Counted from the first letter of the stretch, positions 52,663 to 61,482 are shown. The stretch is DNA of 64,000 nucleotides from Polyangium fumosum (GCF_005144585.1 NZ_SSMQ01000009.1:124001-188000); one strand, 5' to 3'. The notes: generated by a model from the letters alone, not told the origin. Program-made: numbers and translations.

Positions 52663-54114
52663 TCATTTGTAAAACGTGACGGTGTACGCGCGCGGCAATT
52701 CGGGGCCCTCGTCAGGGTCGAACGGGTGGCTCCGGTCGATGCTGCCCACGTTGACGCCGACGACCAAAAGCCCGGCGAGGCCTCGCACGTCGCGAATCGT
52801 GCGATCGGCGTGGGTCGCGCCGTTGATCCCGGCGATCGTCGCGCGGCCGACCTCGGCGCCCGCGTGGTCGATCTTCACGAGCGTCCAGTGGAAAAAGACG
52901 CCGAGCTCCCAGTCCGCGGCGAACGTGATTTCGGCGTCCTCGGGCGCGCCTTGCAAATCGAGCCAGAGGTACGTCGCGCCGGTCGCCTCGATCGGCCGGA
53001 GCGGCGCGAGCCGTCGCGGCAACGTGTCGTAGGCGACGGCCCATTCGAAGCGGACGCGACCGAAATCGCCGAACCGCTCGACGTCCACGAGGTGCCCGCC
53101 GTCGCTCCGCGAGCCCACGAACGCGCGGTCGACCGCGAAATCGAGGAGCAGGTCCTCGAAAGGTTTTTCGTGCGCGCGGGCATTGCTGCGCAAGGCGTCG
53201 AAGAGGTCGGGCTCGTTGGCGAAATGAAGCGCAGAAGCGTCGGTGCGCTGGCCGGCGACGGCGAGCAGGCCCCAGAGGACGCCGGTCGGCACGCCCGTGC
53301 CGTAGTGTTCGTCGAGGAAACGCGCGAAAAGGAAGGCGCCCGTGGGTTCGTCGGGGCTCGCGAGCGCGGTGAGCGAGCGCTCCGGCGCGCGCTGAAAATC
53401 GTCGACGGCGGCGGCGTCGACGAGGCCACAATCGACGATTGTTGCGGCGAGCTCGGCAGAGGCCATTCCCATCGCGGAGGGCTCGGCGCCCGCGTCGAGG
53501 CGGAGCACGGAGGCATGGGCGAGGGCACGGGTGACGGCGGCGTCGAATTCACAGCCGGCCGCGGGATCGGGCGGCGGGAGGACGGTGAACGCAGCGGCGC
53601 GGTCCCAAGCGCCGCCCGTGGCAATGCCGTCGGGGACCGTGAAGGGCGGAAGGGCGCCCTCGACGAGGTAGATGTCGTACCGCACGTCGCCGCCGCGATC
53701 GTCGTCGGGCAACGGGAGCGGCAAGCCGAGCGCGGTCATGGCGCGGAGCGAACGTTCGGCAGAGGCGAGCGCGCGGAGGATCGAGCCCTCGGCCACGGAG
53801 GCGCCCGCGTGGACGCAGACGGGCGCGAGGAAGGAACAGGCGGCCCTGGGGACGGAGGCAGCAAGCGGGCGTTCGCGGGCCGGGAGAACGGAGGGCCCGG
53901 CGCGGCGAGCGGAAGCGGAAGCGGGAGCGGAAGCGGAAGCGGGAGCGGAAGCGGGAGCGGGAGCGGAAGCGGGAGCGGAAGCGGAAGCGGGAGCGGAAGC
54001 GGGAGCGGGCGCAGAGGCGGAGGCAGGCGCGGAGGCAGACGCGGGCGCGGCAGCGATCAGGATTCCTGCCCACCCGAGGGCCCAACGACTGCGCGATGAG
54101 CGCGACGCCGCCAT
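52663..54114 (-). CDS. Secreted protein with Ala/Ser/Pro low-complexity segment
   Basis: 483 residues from ATG 54114. A signal peptide (about 1-23) is followed by a 45-residue ASAPASASAPAPASAP segment encoded by hexanucleotide repeats. The remainder is a globular extracellular domain with a helical core (FDAAVTRALAHASVLRLDAG, EPTGAFLFARFLDEHYGTG) and a beta-rich end (YLWLDLQG, AEITFAADWELGVFFHWTLVK). No family recognised; the helical part has the general layout of some secreted zinc peptidases, but I see no HExxH. Two Cys pairs may form disulfides. Confidence 0.55.
   Translation of the reverse strand: MAASRSSRSRWALGWAGILIAAAPASASAPASASAPAPASAPASASAPASAPAPASAPASASAPASASARRAGPSVLPARERPLAASVPRAACSFLAPVCVHAGASVAEGSILRALASAERSLRAMTALGLPLPLPDDDRGGDVRYDIYLVEGALPPFTVPDGIATGGAWDRAAAFTVLPPPDPAAGCEFDAAVTRALAHASVLRLDAGAEPSAMGMASAELAATIVDCGLVDAAAVDDFQRAPERSLTALASPDEPTGAFLFARFLDEHYGTGVPTGVLWGLLAVAGQRTDASALHFANEPDLFDALRSNARAHEKPFEDLLLDFAVDRAFVGSRSDGGHLVDVERFGDFGRVRFEWAVAYDTLPRRLAPLRPIEATGATYLWLDLQGAPEDAEITFAADWELGVFFHWTLVKIDHAGAEVGRATIAGINGATHADRTIRDVRGLAGLLVVGVNVGSIDRSHPFDPDEGPELPRAYTVTFYK
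53911..54008. repeat. GGAAGC/GGGAGC hexanucleotide repeat (secreted protein gene)
   Basis: About 16 hexamers of GGAAGC and GGGAGC on the plus strand code the Ala-Ser/Ala-Pro stretch on the gene strand. It is the mirror-oriented relative of the repeat at 47851-47929. Confidence 0.8.
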
Positions 54115-54195
54115 TTGACACCCCTCGGCGCGACGCCCTACAACCATGAGGTCCGAGATCGTCGGGCTCCGAAGGCCGCTCGACACGGGTAGGGT

Positions 54196-54771
54196 ATGTA
54201 CACGAACGCGGGGACTTTGTCGTTCGACCTCGCCGAAGGGCTCGTGCGGCTCGGCGGAGAAGCGCGCGTCGTCGTGCCCGCCTCGGCGCTCATGGCGCTC
54301 TGGGGCGGCGCGAGCCCAGCCGCGCGCCGCGTCTTCGGTCGAGCTCTCGGCGAGTCGATCGGACGCGCCGCCGCCAAACGTCTCGCCGCCGATGGCGCAG
54401 ACCCGACGCACGCGATGATCGACGCGAGCCCCGAAGCCGCGCTCTCCGAGCTCGCCGCCACGTGGGCGCTCGCCGGCCTCGGCGCGCTCGATCTCGAACG
54501 GTGGGGACGCGCGCTCGTGTTCGTCGTGGCGGGCTCACCGCTCGGCGCGGACGGCGACGAGCTCTGCGAGATCACGCTCGAAGGCGCGCTGTCCGTGGCG
54601 AGCGGCAAGAGCGCGCGGGTCGTGCGGATCGAGCGCGTCGAGGCGCGCGCGCGGTTCTTCGTGAGCAACGCAGGCGCGACGGCGAGGATGCGCGCGGAGC
54701 TCGCGCGAGGCACGGTATGGGCCGAGGTGCTCGCCGAGCTCGACGGGCCCGCCTCCCGAGGTGACGCTTGA
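54196..54771 (+). CDS. Unknown protein, possibly a small-molecule-binding (V4R-like) domain
   Basis: 191 residues from ATG 54196. Helices (ARRVFGRALGESIGRAAAKRL, ALSELAATWALAGLGALDLE) come before a beta-strand pattern RALVFVVAGSPLG and LCEITLEGALSVASG. This is loosely like V4R domains, which bind hydrophobic ligands, but there is no conserved His/Cys set. No signal peptide. Coupled to the following gene by a TTGA overlap. Confidence 0.45.
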   Translation: MYTNAGTLSFDLAEGLVRLGGEARVVVPASALMALWGGASPAARRVFGRALGESIGRAAAKRLAADGADPTHAMIDASPEAALSELAATWALAGLGALDLERWGRALVFVVAGSPLGADGDELCEITLEGALSVASGKSARVVRIERVEARARFFVSNAGATARMRAELARGTVWAEVLAELDGPASRGDA

Positions 54772-55289
54772 GCGACGACGACGACCAGGACTGGCCCGGC
54801 TCGCCAGAGACGAAGGTTTCGAAATCCACGCCGGACCTCGTGCCGCCCGCATCGTCGCGACAACCACGCTCGCTCAAAGACGAGCTGCCGCTCGACGACG
54901 CCTTGCCCGGCATCCTCGATCCCGAGGCCGAGCCGCTGCCCGAATCCGAGGAGCGACCTCCCGCCTCGCGCAAGGTCGCGAGCGTGCGCGTCCCGGACGC
55001 GCGCGGCGACGAGCGCGTCGACGACTATTCGACCTGGGAGATCGACGGCCTCACGGCGGAGCCTCCGCCCACGCGCAAGGCCGGCTGGCTCGGCGTGGAA
55101 CGCAAGGCGCCGGGCGAGGACGCGCGCGTGCGCATCGAGCCCAACGCCGCCCAGGGGCCCACGCTCGTGCGGCGCGTGCTGCCGGAGGACGAGCTCGTCG
55201 CGCTCGGCTCTCCTGCACGCGCCCACCGCCCTGCCACGTTCGGCGAGCTGCTCGACGCTTCGCTTGTGCTGGGTGAAGAGGGGGAGTGA
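54768..55289 (+). CDS. Acidic disordered protein of unknown function
   Basis: 173 residues from TTG 54768, which overlaps the TGA of the preceding gene by 4 nt; this overlap, not a ribosome-binding site, decides the start. The protein is Asp/Glu/Pro-rich, with few hydrophobic residues (DDDDQDWPGSPE, LDDALPGILDPEAEPLPESE). It may be an adaptor for its coupled partner. The stop is followed by a short GGGGGAG/CTCCCCC hairpin (55280-55303) without T-run. Confidence 0.45.
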   Translation: MSDDDDQDWPGSPETKVSKSTPDLVPPASSRQPRSLKDELPLDDALPGILDPEAEPLPESEERPPASRKVASVRVPDARGDERVDDYSTWEIDGLTAEPPPTRKAGWLGVERKAPGEDARVRIEPNAAQGPTLVRRVLPEDELVALGSPARAHRPATFGELLDASLVLGEEGE

Positions 55290-55316
55290 GTCTCTCCTCC
55301 CCCGATCAAGGACGCC

Positions 55317-56297
55317 TCAGGCGCCCTTCTTCGGAGGCTGCTGGGGCGACATCGTCCGCGCCATGAACGAGTAGACGTCCATCTTGTCGCGCGGCGACTG
55401 CCCCTTCTCGGTGAGCTTCTGCGCGATGTCGTCGACGAGCGCGCGCATGCGCTCGTACGTGGCTGCGCTCGGCGCGCGCTCGTACTTGAGCGGGAAGCTC
55501 ATCATCGCCGCCTGCTTCTCGTAGAACGACGGCTTCACGAAGACGTGCTCCTCCGGCGTCATGAGCGCCGAGAGCACCGTCGCGAGCGGCCACGTCGCGA
55601 GCTTCGCCTTCCCGAGGACCGCGACGAGACGATCAAAACGCGCGTCGTACGCATCGGAACCATGAAGCAAATCGCGCACCGCCTCGGCGACGGCGCGGTC
55701 GTGCTCGGCCGCCATCTTGGTGAACGGGATGATGTCGCCGAGCGGGTGCAAGAGGCCCGTCGCCGCCTTGTGGATCGTGCGCACGTTCGCCACGATCTCC
55801 GCAAACGCGCCCGCCTGGATCTGCTTGTCGAGCACGTCGCGCGCGAGGAGATCCCGCGCCGTGGCCATCGCGATCGCGCGCGTCGCCTTGGCCTTCTTGG
55901 CCGTCGGGTTCGGATCCTCGACCCCACGCTCCTCCTTGGCGAACCGCGCGCTCGTGAAGCCGCCCGGGAAGATCTCCAGGAACAACGCGAACTGCGCCTC
56001 GAAGTTCGGCAGGACGGGCGCCACCGCCTTCTGCTTGGGCTTGCCCGACGGCGACCTCTGATCCTTGAGCCCGCGGACCTTCTTCTCGAGGGCCCGCGCC
56101 TCCGCAGCGCCGAGCGTGACCGGCTCGAGCTTCGACCAGAAGGCCTTGGCGATCGAGTGGCTCATGCCATCCTCGAAGTCGTAGAAGCGCTTGTCGTCGC
56201 GTTCTTCGGAGAGATAGCCGAGGCCCCACTCGGGACAGCCCGGGTGCTTGACGATCATCGGCGCGACGGCGGAGGCAGGGGGGACGTTCACGGTCAT
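55317..56297 (-). CDS. Protein with DUF3553-like N-terminus
   Basis: 326 residues from ATG 56297. Residues about 10-60 read IVKHPGCPEWGLGYLSEERD then KRFYDFEDGMSHSI, matching the VxHPxxPEWGxG opening of DUF3553. The rest is helical and Lys/Ala-rich (NPTAKKAKATRAIAMATARD, FDRLVAVLGKAKLATWPLAT). No signal peptide. It may be a cytoplasmic nucleic-acid- or partner-binding protein; not assigned. Confidence 0.55.
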   Translation of the reverse strand: MTVNVPPASAVAPMIVKHPGCPEWGLGYLSEERDDKRFYDFEDGMSHSIAKAFWSKLEPVTLGAAEARALEKKVRGLKDQRSPSGKPKQKAVAPVLPNFEAQFALFLEIFPGGFTSARFAKEERGVEDPNPTAKKAKATRAIAMATARDLLARDVLDKQIQAGAFAEIVANVRTIHKAATGLLHPLGDIIPFTKMAAEHDRAVAEAVRDLLHGSDAYDARFDRLVAVLGKAKLATWPLATVLSALMTPEEHVFVKPSFYEKQAAMMSFPLKYERAPSAATYERMRALVDDIAQKLTEKGQSPRDKMDVYSFMARTMSPQQPPKKGA

Positions 56298-56346
56298 GGG
56301 CGGCCAGAGTAGCCCATGAGGAGCGCGGCGCACGCTCTGTCCGCGC

Positions 56347-57000
56347 TCAATTCAGGTCGCGACCGCCCGGCATGAGCGTGTGCCTCTGCATCGCGAGGAC
56401 CTCAGCGACGCGGCGAACACGCGCGCGCGGCGAGAGCGTCTCGAGGATCGCTTGACGTTCGCGTGCGTCGAGCACGAGGTGGTGGGCGCAGAGGTCGGCG
56501 AGCAAAGCCGGCTTCGCGTCGCGCGGCAAGCGAAACTCGAAGCCGCGATCCCGCTCCCGAACGAACTGCGCGAACGCCGTCGCGGTCGATACCAGCGCCG
56601 ACAACTCGCTCTGCGTAATTTCCTCGTCCTGAGGAACGAGCACCTCCGCGGACGCGCGCCGGTACGGCGGTTCGAACGAGAGCTCCGACAAACGAACCCG
56701 CACGCGGCCGCGTAGGAGGATGTTGAACCGACCGCCAGGCAGCTCCGTGTGGTCGACGATCGTGCCGAGCCCGGCGACCTGCGCGATCTCCGGATGCCCA
56801 TGCGCGTCCATCGGGCGCTCGTTCGTGATCATCACGATCGCCATCGAGCGGTGCGTCTTCAGCACGTCGGTCACCATCGCGCGGTACCGCGGCTCGAAGA
56901 CGTGCAGGGGCAAGAGCGCGCCTGGAAAGAGCACCGTGTTCGGCAGCGGGAAGAGGGGCAACGCAGGGAGCGCCTCCAGCAGATCCGAAAGGGTGTTCAT
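56347..57000 (-). CDS. Lon-N-terminal-domain (LonR/PUA-like) protein
   Basis: 217 residues. The Lon substrate-binding domain alone, without AAA+ or protease parts: PALPLFPLPNTVLFPGALLP, HVFEPRYRAMVTDVL, RRASAEVLVPQDEEITQSEL, and the helical tail FVRERDRGFEFRLPRD. Such stand-alone proteins are common in bacteria and their task is unknown. Located upstream of the DUF3553-like gene on the same strand (50 nt), and 61 nt downstream of folE. Confidence 0.85.
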   Translation of the reverse strand: MNTLSDLLEALPALPLFPLPNTVLFPGALLPLHVFEPRYRAMVTDVLKTHRSMAIVMITNERPMDAHGHPEIAQVAGLGTIVDHTELPGGRFNILLRGRVRVRLSELSFEPPYRRASAEVLVPQDEEITQSELSALVSTATAFAQFVRERDRGFEFRLPRDAKPALLADLCAHHLVLDARERQAILETLSPRARVRRVAEVLAMQRHTLMPGGRDLN

Positions 57001-57061
57001 CGAACGAACGTAGCACGCACCACAGGCAGGGCGTACGCCGAGGGCCTTGAACGGACGCGCC

Positions 57062-57625
57062 TCAGCGGCCGAGCGCGGCGAGCGCGAGCGCGCGTCCCTC
57101 GCTCGTGGCGAACGATCCGCCGAACGCGAGGGTCTCCACGAGCGCGCCGGTTTTCCGCTCGCCCCGCGAGACGAGGCAGGTGTGCGTGAGCGAAAGCTTG
57201 CAGAGCGCGCCCTTCGCTTCGAGCTCGCGGCCGATGAGGTCGACCACGGTCGCGCCGATCTGCTCCTGGAGCGTCAACCTGCGCGCCACGACGTCGACGA
57301 CACGGGCGAGCGTGCCGATGCCCGCGACACGCGCGCCCGGCTGGTACGCGACGATCGCCGAGCCAAACGCAGGCAAGAGGTGATGCGGGCAGATGGTCGT
57401 GACCGCGAGGTCACGCACGACGACGATGCCCGTGCCCGTGTCGGTCACGCCGAGCGAGCCCTCGCGCAGCACGGCGGAAGCGTCGATCGACTCGCCTTCG
57501 AGCAGGTCGTCGGCCCACGCGTCGGCCACGCGCTCGCCCGTGCCCTCGAGCTCGCCCACGGGCTCGTGCCCGAGGGCGCGCAGAAAGTCCTCCACGGCTC
57601 GCGCGGCTGCTCTGCGATCGATCAT
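57062..57625 (-). CDS. folE: GTP cyclohydrolase I
   Basis: 187 residues from ATG 57625. GTP cyclohydrolase I makes 7,8-dihydroneopterin triphosphate from GTP, the first step of folate and pterin synthesis. Key sites are visible: TTICPHHLLPAFGSAIVAYQ (Cys and His zinc ligands), GIGTLARVVDVVARRLTLQEQ, and HTCLVSRGERKTGALV with the second Cys ligand. Upstream of it by 5 nt is a DUF2203 gene, so folE is in a unit with MerR and DUF2203 genes. Confidence 0.93.
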   Translation of the reverse strand: MIDRRAAARAVEDFLRALGHEPVGELEGTGERVADAWADDLLEGESIDASAVLREGSLGVTDTGTGIVVVRDLAVTTICPHHLLPAFGSAIVAYQPGARVAGIGTLARVVDVVARRLTLQEQIGATVVDLIGRELEAKGALCKLSLTHTCLVSRGERKTGALVETLAFGGSFATSEGRALALAALGR

Positions 57626-57630
57626 GATGG

Positions 57631-58059
57631 TCAGTTATACAGCGGCTTCGAGGGGATCCCGATGGGCTTGCGCCCGGAAAAACCCTGATCGAGCTCGTGC
57701 CAGTGCTCGACCGCCCGCTCGCCGTACCGCCAGCAGAGCCAGACGTCGCGGCCCTCGATCTGCCCGAGGAAATCACAGAGGCCGATGCGCGGATCCTTCA
57801 CGGCCACGCCGAGCTCCTCGATGGAGCGCCAGCCCTCTTCGTAGACCAAGAGCTCGGCCCGGAGCGCGCGCTCGTCGGGGTCGAGCGCCTCTTCGCCTTC
57901 GATCATCACGAGCAAGCGCTCGCCCTGGCCACGCGCCCGCATCGCGCGCAGGCGCTGGTCGATGTCGAACGCGCGGCGCATCTGCGCGCCGACGAGGAGC
58001 GAGAGGCGCGGCACGAGCGCGTTCGCCTCCGCGAGCGTCCAGATGCGCCGAACGCTCAA
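57631..58059 (-). CDS. DUF2203 protein
   Basis: 142 residues from TTG 58059. The start is set by the 4-nt TTGA overlap with the stop of the MerR gene. Signatures: RRIWTLAEANALVPRLSLL (the RxFTxxEAN opening), GVAVKDPRIGLCDFLGQIEG, and the C-terminal VWLCWRYGERAVEHWHELDQ, GFSGRKPIGIP. DUF2203 function is unknown. Located between a MerR-type regulator and folE, coupled to the former and 5 nt from the latter, which suggests joint regulation. Confidence 0.85.
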   Translation of the reverse strand: MSVRRIWTLAEANALVPRLSLLVGAQMRRAFDIDQRLRAMRARGQGERLLVMIEGEEALDPDERALRAELLVYEEGWRSIEELGVAVKDPRIGLCDFLGQIEGRDVWLCWRYGERAVEHWHELDQGFSGRKPIGIPSKPLYN

Positions 58060-58682
58060 GGGGACTCTTTCTCGCCCTCGGCCCCAGCCGGCGGCGCCGC
58101 GAGCTTGCGCGCCGGATCGTGGTTGCACGGGTTGATGGACCAGAGCACACGCACGCTCCGCGGCAGGACCGGGTGCGCCGTCATCACGGTGCAGGTCTCG
58201 CAGGCCGTCGGGAACCCCCGATCGTCCTCGCAGCGCATGCAGGGCTCGACGATCTTCGTGGTCTCTTCGAGGTCGTCGCGCAGGCGGTTCAGGACCGCGA
58301 GCTTCTCCTTCAGCTCGTCGATCCGCGCGGCGAGGACCTTCGTGGCCTGCTGCGCAGCCGCGGACCCCGACGTCGCCGTCTTCTTCACGTCGAGGATGGC
58401 CTTGATGTCGTCGAGCGACAGGCCTGCCATGCGCATGTCGGTCACGAGCATCAGCCGGTCGAGCTCGGAGCGTTCGAACAGCCGATGCCCGCCGTCGGTG
58501 CGCCGGGCGGGCCGCAAGATGCCCTCTTCCTCGTAAAAACGCACGGTGCGGAGCGTGCTGTTCGACAGCCGCGCCATTTCACCGGTGGTCAAGAGCGGCG
58601 TTTCGCGCGGGCGGTCCGCCTCCGCAGGCGCACTCGCCTCGGCGGGCGAGTCGGGGCACGGGGCAGGTGCATGAGGATCCAC
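58056..58682 (-). CDS. MerR-family transcriptional regulator
   Basis: 208 residues from GTG 58682. A disordered 28-residue tail precedes the winged HTH (about 30-100; LLTTGEMARLSNSTLRTVRF, YEEEGILRPARRTDGGHRLF). A dimerisation coiled coil follows (about 105-150). The effector region is Cys-rich: VEPCMRCEDDRGFPTACETC, a possible metal or redox site. Family members twist operators with long spacers. A GGTTACGTAACC dyad lies 20 nt upstream. Its stop overlaps the TTG start of the DUF2203 gene. Confidence 0.85.
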   Translation of the reverse strand: MDPHAPAPCPDSPAEASAPAEADRPRETPLLTTGEMARLSNSTLRTVRFYEEEGILRPARRTDGGHRLFERSELDRLMLVTDMRMAGLSLDDIKAILDVKKTATSGSAAAQQATKVLAARIDELKEKLAVLNRLRDDLEETTKIVEPCMRCEDDRGFPTACETCTVMTAHPVLPRSVRVLWSINPCNHDPARKLAAPPAGAEGEKESP

Positions 58683-58701
58683 GGGTTTCGAGGGTACATG
58701 A

Positions 58702-58713
58702 GGTTACGTAACC
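58702..58713. promoter_or_regulatory. Palindromic operator candidate of the MerR-type gene
   Basis: GGTTACGTAACC is a perfect 12-bp palindrome 20 nt upstream of the regulator's GTG. On the minus strand it lies between weak TTGCCG and TACCCT boxes. MerR proteins characteristically bind a dyad inside the promoter spacer, so autoregulation is plausible. The divergent DUF2330 gene starts about 180 nt away. Confidence 0.45.
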
Positions 58714-58892
58714 GGCAAGAGGGCATCCCGTCCGCGCTCGCCTGTTTACGTCCCCACATGCTTCTTTTTCATATCCCTCCCAGGTTTGCGCGCCCGCTAT
58801 GAACGACGGTTCTCACCGCGCGAGGCGGAGCACGAAACTCCGCTTCGCCGGTTGAATTCGATGGAGGCACGTCGCTTGCTGATGGGCTCGGC

Positions 58893-60950
58893 ATGCACTT
58901 GCGCTTGCTCCCTCTCACGGGCCTCGCCGCGATCACGACCCTCGCCATGACCCAGCACGCCGACGCGGCCGGCGCCTGGCTCCCAAGCGCGGAGACCACG
59001 CCGTTCGAGCAGCGCGTGGCCGTCGCCGTCGGCCCCACGCGCTCCACGTTGTGGACCAGCCTTCGCGCGTCGGCCGACGTCGGCCCGTTCGGGATCATCG
59101 TCCCCGTCGCCCCGGGCGCCGCGCTCGATCACAGCTCCGACGCTTGGCTCGAAGCCCTCAACACAGCGACGGCGCCGCGCATCTTCCCGCCGACCGGCGT
59201 GACCCCGACGTGCCCCGGCGAAGAGGTCCCCGACGGCTCGGATCCCTTCCACGTGACCGATGAGCTCGGCTCGATCGAGAGCCTCGCGCCGATCGAATCC
59301 AAGCTCTTGCCGGACATCGCCGCGGTCTCCGCGTGGGCGAACCAGCACGGCTTCGAGATCGCGCCCGAGGTCTACGCCGCGCTCGACAAGATGGTCGGCA
59401 AGCGCTTCTTCGCCGAGCGCTTCAACGCGCCGAACGCGCCGTTCATCACCTCCACCTTGCGTGTCGTGTCCCCGACGCAGGACCCCGTGCTTCCGCTCGC
59501 CGTGACGCGCGCCGGCGCCACGGATCTGCGCGTCACGGCGTGGCTGCTCGGCAAGGGCAGGGCCGCGCTCGCGGGCAGCAAGCCGATCACGCTCCCGACG
59601 AACGATCTGCACTGGAGCGCAGGCGACGGCGATTCGAACTACGTCACGCTGCGCGCGGACAGGCTCCTCGCCGGCGGGCCGAGCGCGGTGCTGATCGAGG
59701 CGGCGAGCCACGAGGCGCTCGTGAGCAACGTGCCGATCGCGAACGGGACGAGCTCGGTCACGGGTGTGGTGACGAGCTTCTTCCAGCGCGCTGCGATCTA
59801 CGGCGACGGGAACCCGAGCGCCTCGTCCTGCATCACGGTGGCCGCGGTCACGCTCGACGAGCCGTACGCGGTGGCCGAGAGCTGTCCACGCGCCGGGCTC
59901 GGCATCGTGGGCGGCGGGCCCGCGTGCGTGGAGTCGCCCGCAGGCGCGGAGCTCGATCCGGCGAAGCTACGTTGCGGCGGCATCACCGACGACCTCGCCG
60001 TCGCGCTCTCGGGCATGGTGCCGCAGGATGCGGTGCTCACGCGCGCGACGTTGTTCATCGCGAAAAACGCGGCCGGCAGCGCGTGGCCCGTGACGTTCGA
60101 GCCCGCGGCGTCGGACGTCGCGCCCTTGCTCACGGCGACGAGCCTCGATCTCGGCACCTGCAGCGGGAACAGCAGCACGACAGGGAGCGGCAGCAGCTCG
60201 AGCTCGGGCGGCAGTTCGAGCTCGGGTGGGCAAGGCGGATCGAACGGCGTGGGCGTGGGCGTCGGCGTCGGCGGATCGGCCGGTTCGTACTACGACGACG
60301 ACTACGACAACGACGTCAACTGCGCCTGCGTGGGCACCGCGGATCCGGTGATCACCGACGAAACGGGCAGCGGAGGCGACGACTATTATTACGACGACTC
60401 GTCCAGCGAGGACTGCAGCGGCGACACCTCCGACGACGACTATTACGACGACTCTTCCGACGACTCGTCCAGCGAGGACTGTAGCGGCGACACCTCCGAC
60501 GACGACTATTACGACGACTCGTCCAGCGAGGACTGTGGCGGGGGCACCTCCGACGACGACTACTACGACTACGACGACTCGTCCGACGACTCCTCCGACG
60601 ACTCGTCCAGCGAGGACTGCGGCGGCGACACGGACGACAGCAGCGAGAGCAGCGACTCGGATTGCAGCGGCGACACGGACGACGGCAGCGACGACTGGGG
60701 CGACTGGGAAGAGGCGCGCAAGTCGAGCAGCGCAGGTCGGCGCGTCGCGACGATCGACGTGTCTCACCACGACGCGTCGTCGGCTGCGCACCACGCTCCG
60801 GCGAAAAAACTGCGCAAGCGCGGGCCCAAGGCGTCCGTGATCACGCTGGGGTTGCTCGCGATCCTCGCGCCGCTGCGTCGCCTCGCGCGGCCCGACCGTT
60901 CGCGGCGCAGCTCCAAGGACAAACCCCGGCGCGAGCGCGCTTCTTCGTGA
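58893..60950 (+). CDS. DUF2330 protein with acidic Cys repeats and C-terminal membrane anchor
   Basis: 685 residues. A signal peptide (about 1-25) precedes a DUF2330-like domain (about 25-420; WLPSAETTPFEQRVAVAVG, FGIIVPVAPGAALDHSSD), then a Ser/Gly linker (about 425-465). Next come at least five Asp/Ser/Tyr-rich repeats of the type SSEDCSGDTSDDDYYDDS, each with one Cys (about 485-605). A membrane helix (ASVITLGLLAILAPL) and a basic tail close it. The plan is like MYXO-CTERM sorting but lacks the usual Cys motif. Probably surface-located; the acidic repeats could bind Ca2+ or be modified at Ser/Tyr. Function unknown. Confidence 0.7.
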   Translation: MHLRLLPLTGLAAITTLAMTQHADAAGAWLPSAETTPFEQRVAVAVGPTRSTLWTSLRASADVGPFGIIVPVAPGAALDHSSDAWLEALNTATAPRIFPPTGVTPTCPGEEVPDGSDPFHVTDELGSIESLAPIESKLLPDIAAVSAWANQHGFEIAPEVYAALDKMVGKRFFAERFNAPNAPFITSTLRVVSPTQDPVLPLAVTRAGATDLRVTAWLLGKGRAALAGSKPITLPTNDLHWSAGDGDSNYVTLRADRLLAGGPSAVLIEAASHEALVSNVPIANGTSSVTGVVTSFFQRAAIYGDGNPSASSCITVAAVTLDEPYAVAESCPRAGLGIVGGGPACVESPAGAELDPAKLRCGGITDDLAVALSGMVPQDAVLTRATLFIAKNAAGSAWPVTFEPAASDVAPLLTATSLDLGTCSGNSSTTGSGSSSSSGGSSSSGGQGGSNGVGVGVGVGGSAGSYYDDDYDNDVNCACVGTADPVITDETGSGGDDYYYDDSSSEDCSGDTSDDDYYDDSSDDSSSEDCSGDTSDDDYYDDSSSEDCGGGTSDDDYYDYDDSSDDSSDDSSSEDCGGDTDDSSESSDSDCSGDTDDGSDDWGDWEEARKSSSAGRRVATIDVSHHDASSAAHHAPAKKLRKRGPKASVITLGLLAILAPLRRLARPDRSRRSSKDKPRRERASS

Positions 60951-61237
60951 GGGCCCCGCGTGCCCGCTTCCGGGGCTGTCCCGGGCGAGCGGGCACGCGG
61001 CCCGAGCCCTTGGACGCGGCAGGAAAACGTCGGGGGCTCCCCGCGGGTCGTGTTGCCGTCCGGGCCGGCGTGATAGGATACTCGAATCATGAATCGCGCC
61101 GGGCGCCAGACTCGCGAGGGGGTACAGCGTCGTCGCGGCATGGGCAGCGACCGCCCAAGCGCCACACGAGCACCGAGATCCGCTATGATCTGCAGGCTCG
61201 GGATGCATGAACTCGCTCAACGAAGGATGGCGCGCGC
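60951..61237. other. Noncoding spacer (287 nt)
   Basis: Between the DUF2330 gene and a small ORF on the same strand. I see no hairpin with T-run and no -35/-10 pair I would defend. A GAAGGATGG box at 61222 serves the small ORF. Confidence 0.4.
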
Positions 61238-61462
61238 GTGGACTCCCTGTTCGATCAAGTAGTCCAGCGTAGCGGCCTTTCGCCGGTGTTCGCGAAGGGC
61301 ACGATCCAGCGGGCCTTCGCGCGGATCGGCGTCGATGCGGCGAAGATGAAGCGCGACGATCTCGAGCGCGCGCTCCCCACGCTCCAGGCCGCGCTGGGCG
61401 TGTTCCTGCCGCCGCAGGAGCTCAAGGAACGAATCACGGACATCGGCAGGCTCTGCCGCTGA
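61238..61462 (+). CDS. Small unknown protein upstream of moeA
   Basis: 74 residues from GTG 61238 with AAGGA about 9 nt upstream. Helical and amphipathic (FDQVVQRSGLSPVFAKGTIQ, LERALPTLQAALGVFL). No recognised family. It lies 20 nt before moeA on the same strand and may be cotranscribed with it. Confidence 0.55.
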   Translation: MDSLFDQVVQRSGLSPVFAKGTIQRAFARIGVDAAKMKRDDLERALPTLQAALGVFLPPQELKERITDIGRLCR

Positions 61463-61482
61463 TCACGGAGCAGGGGGGGCAC

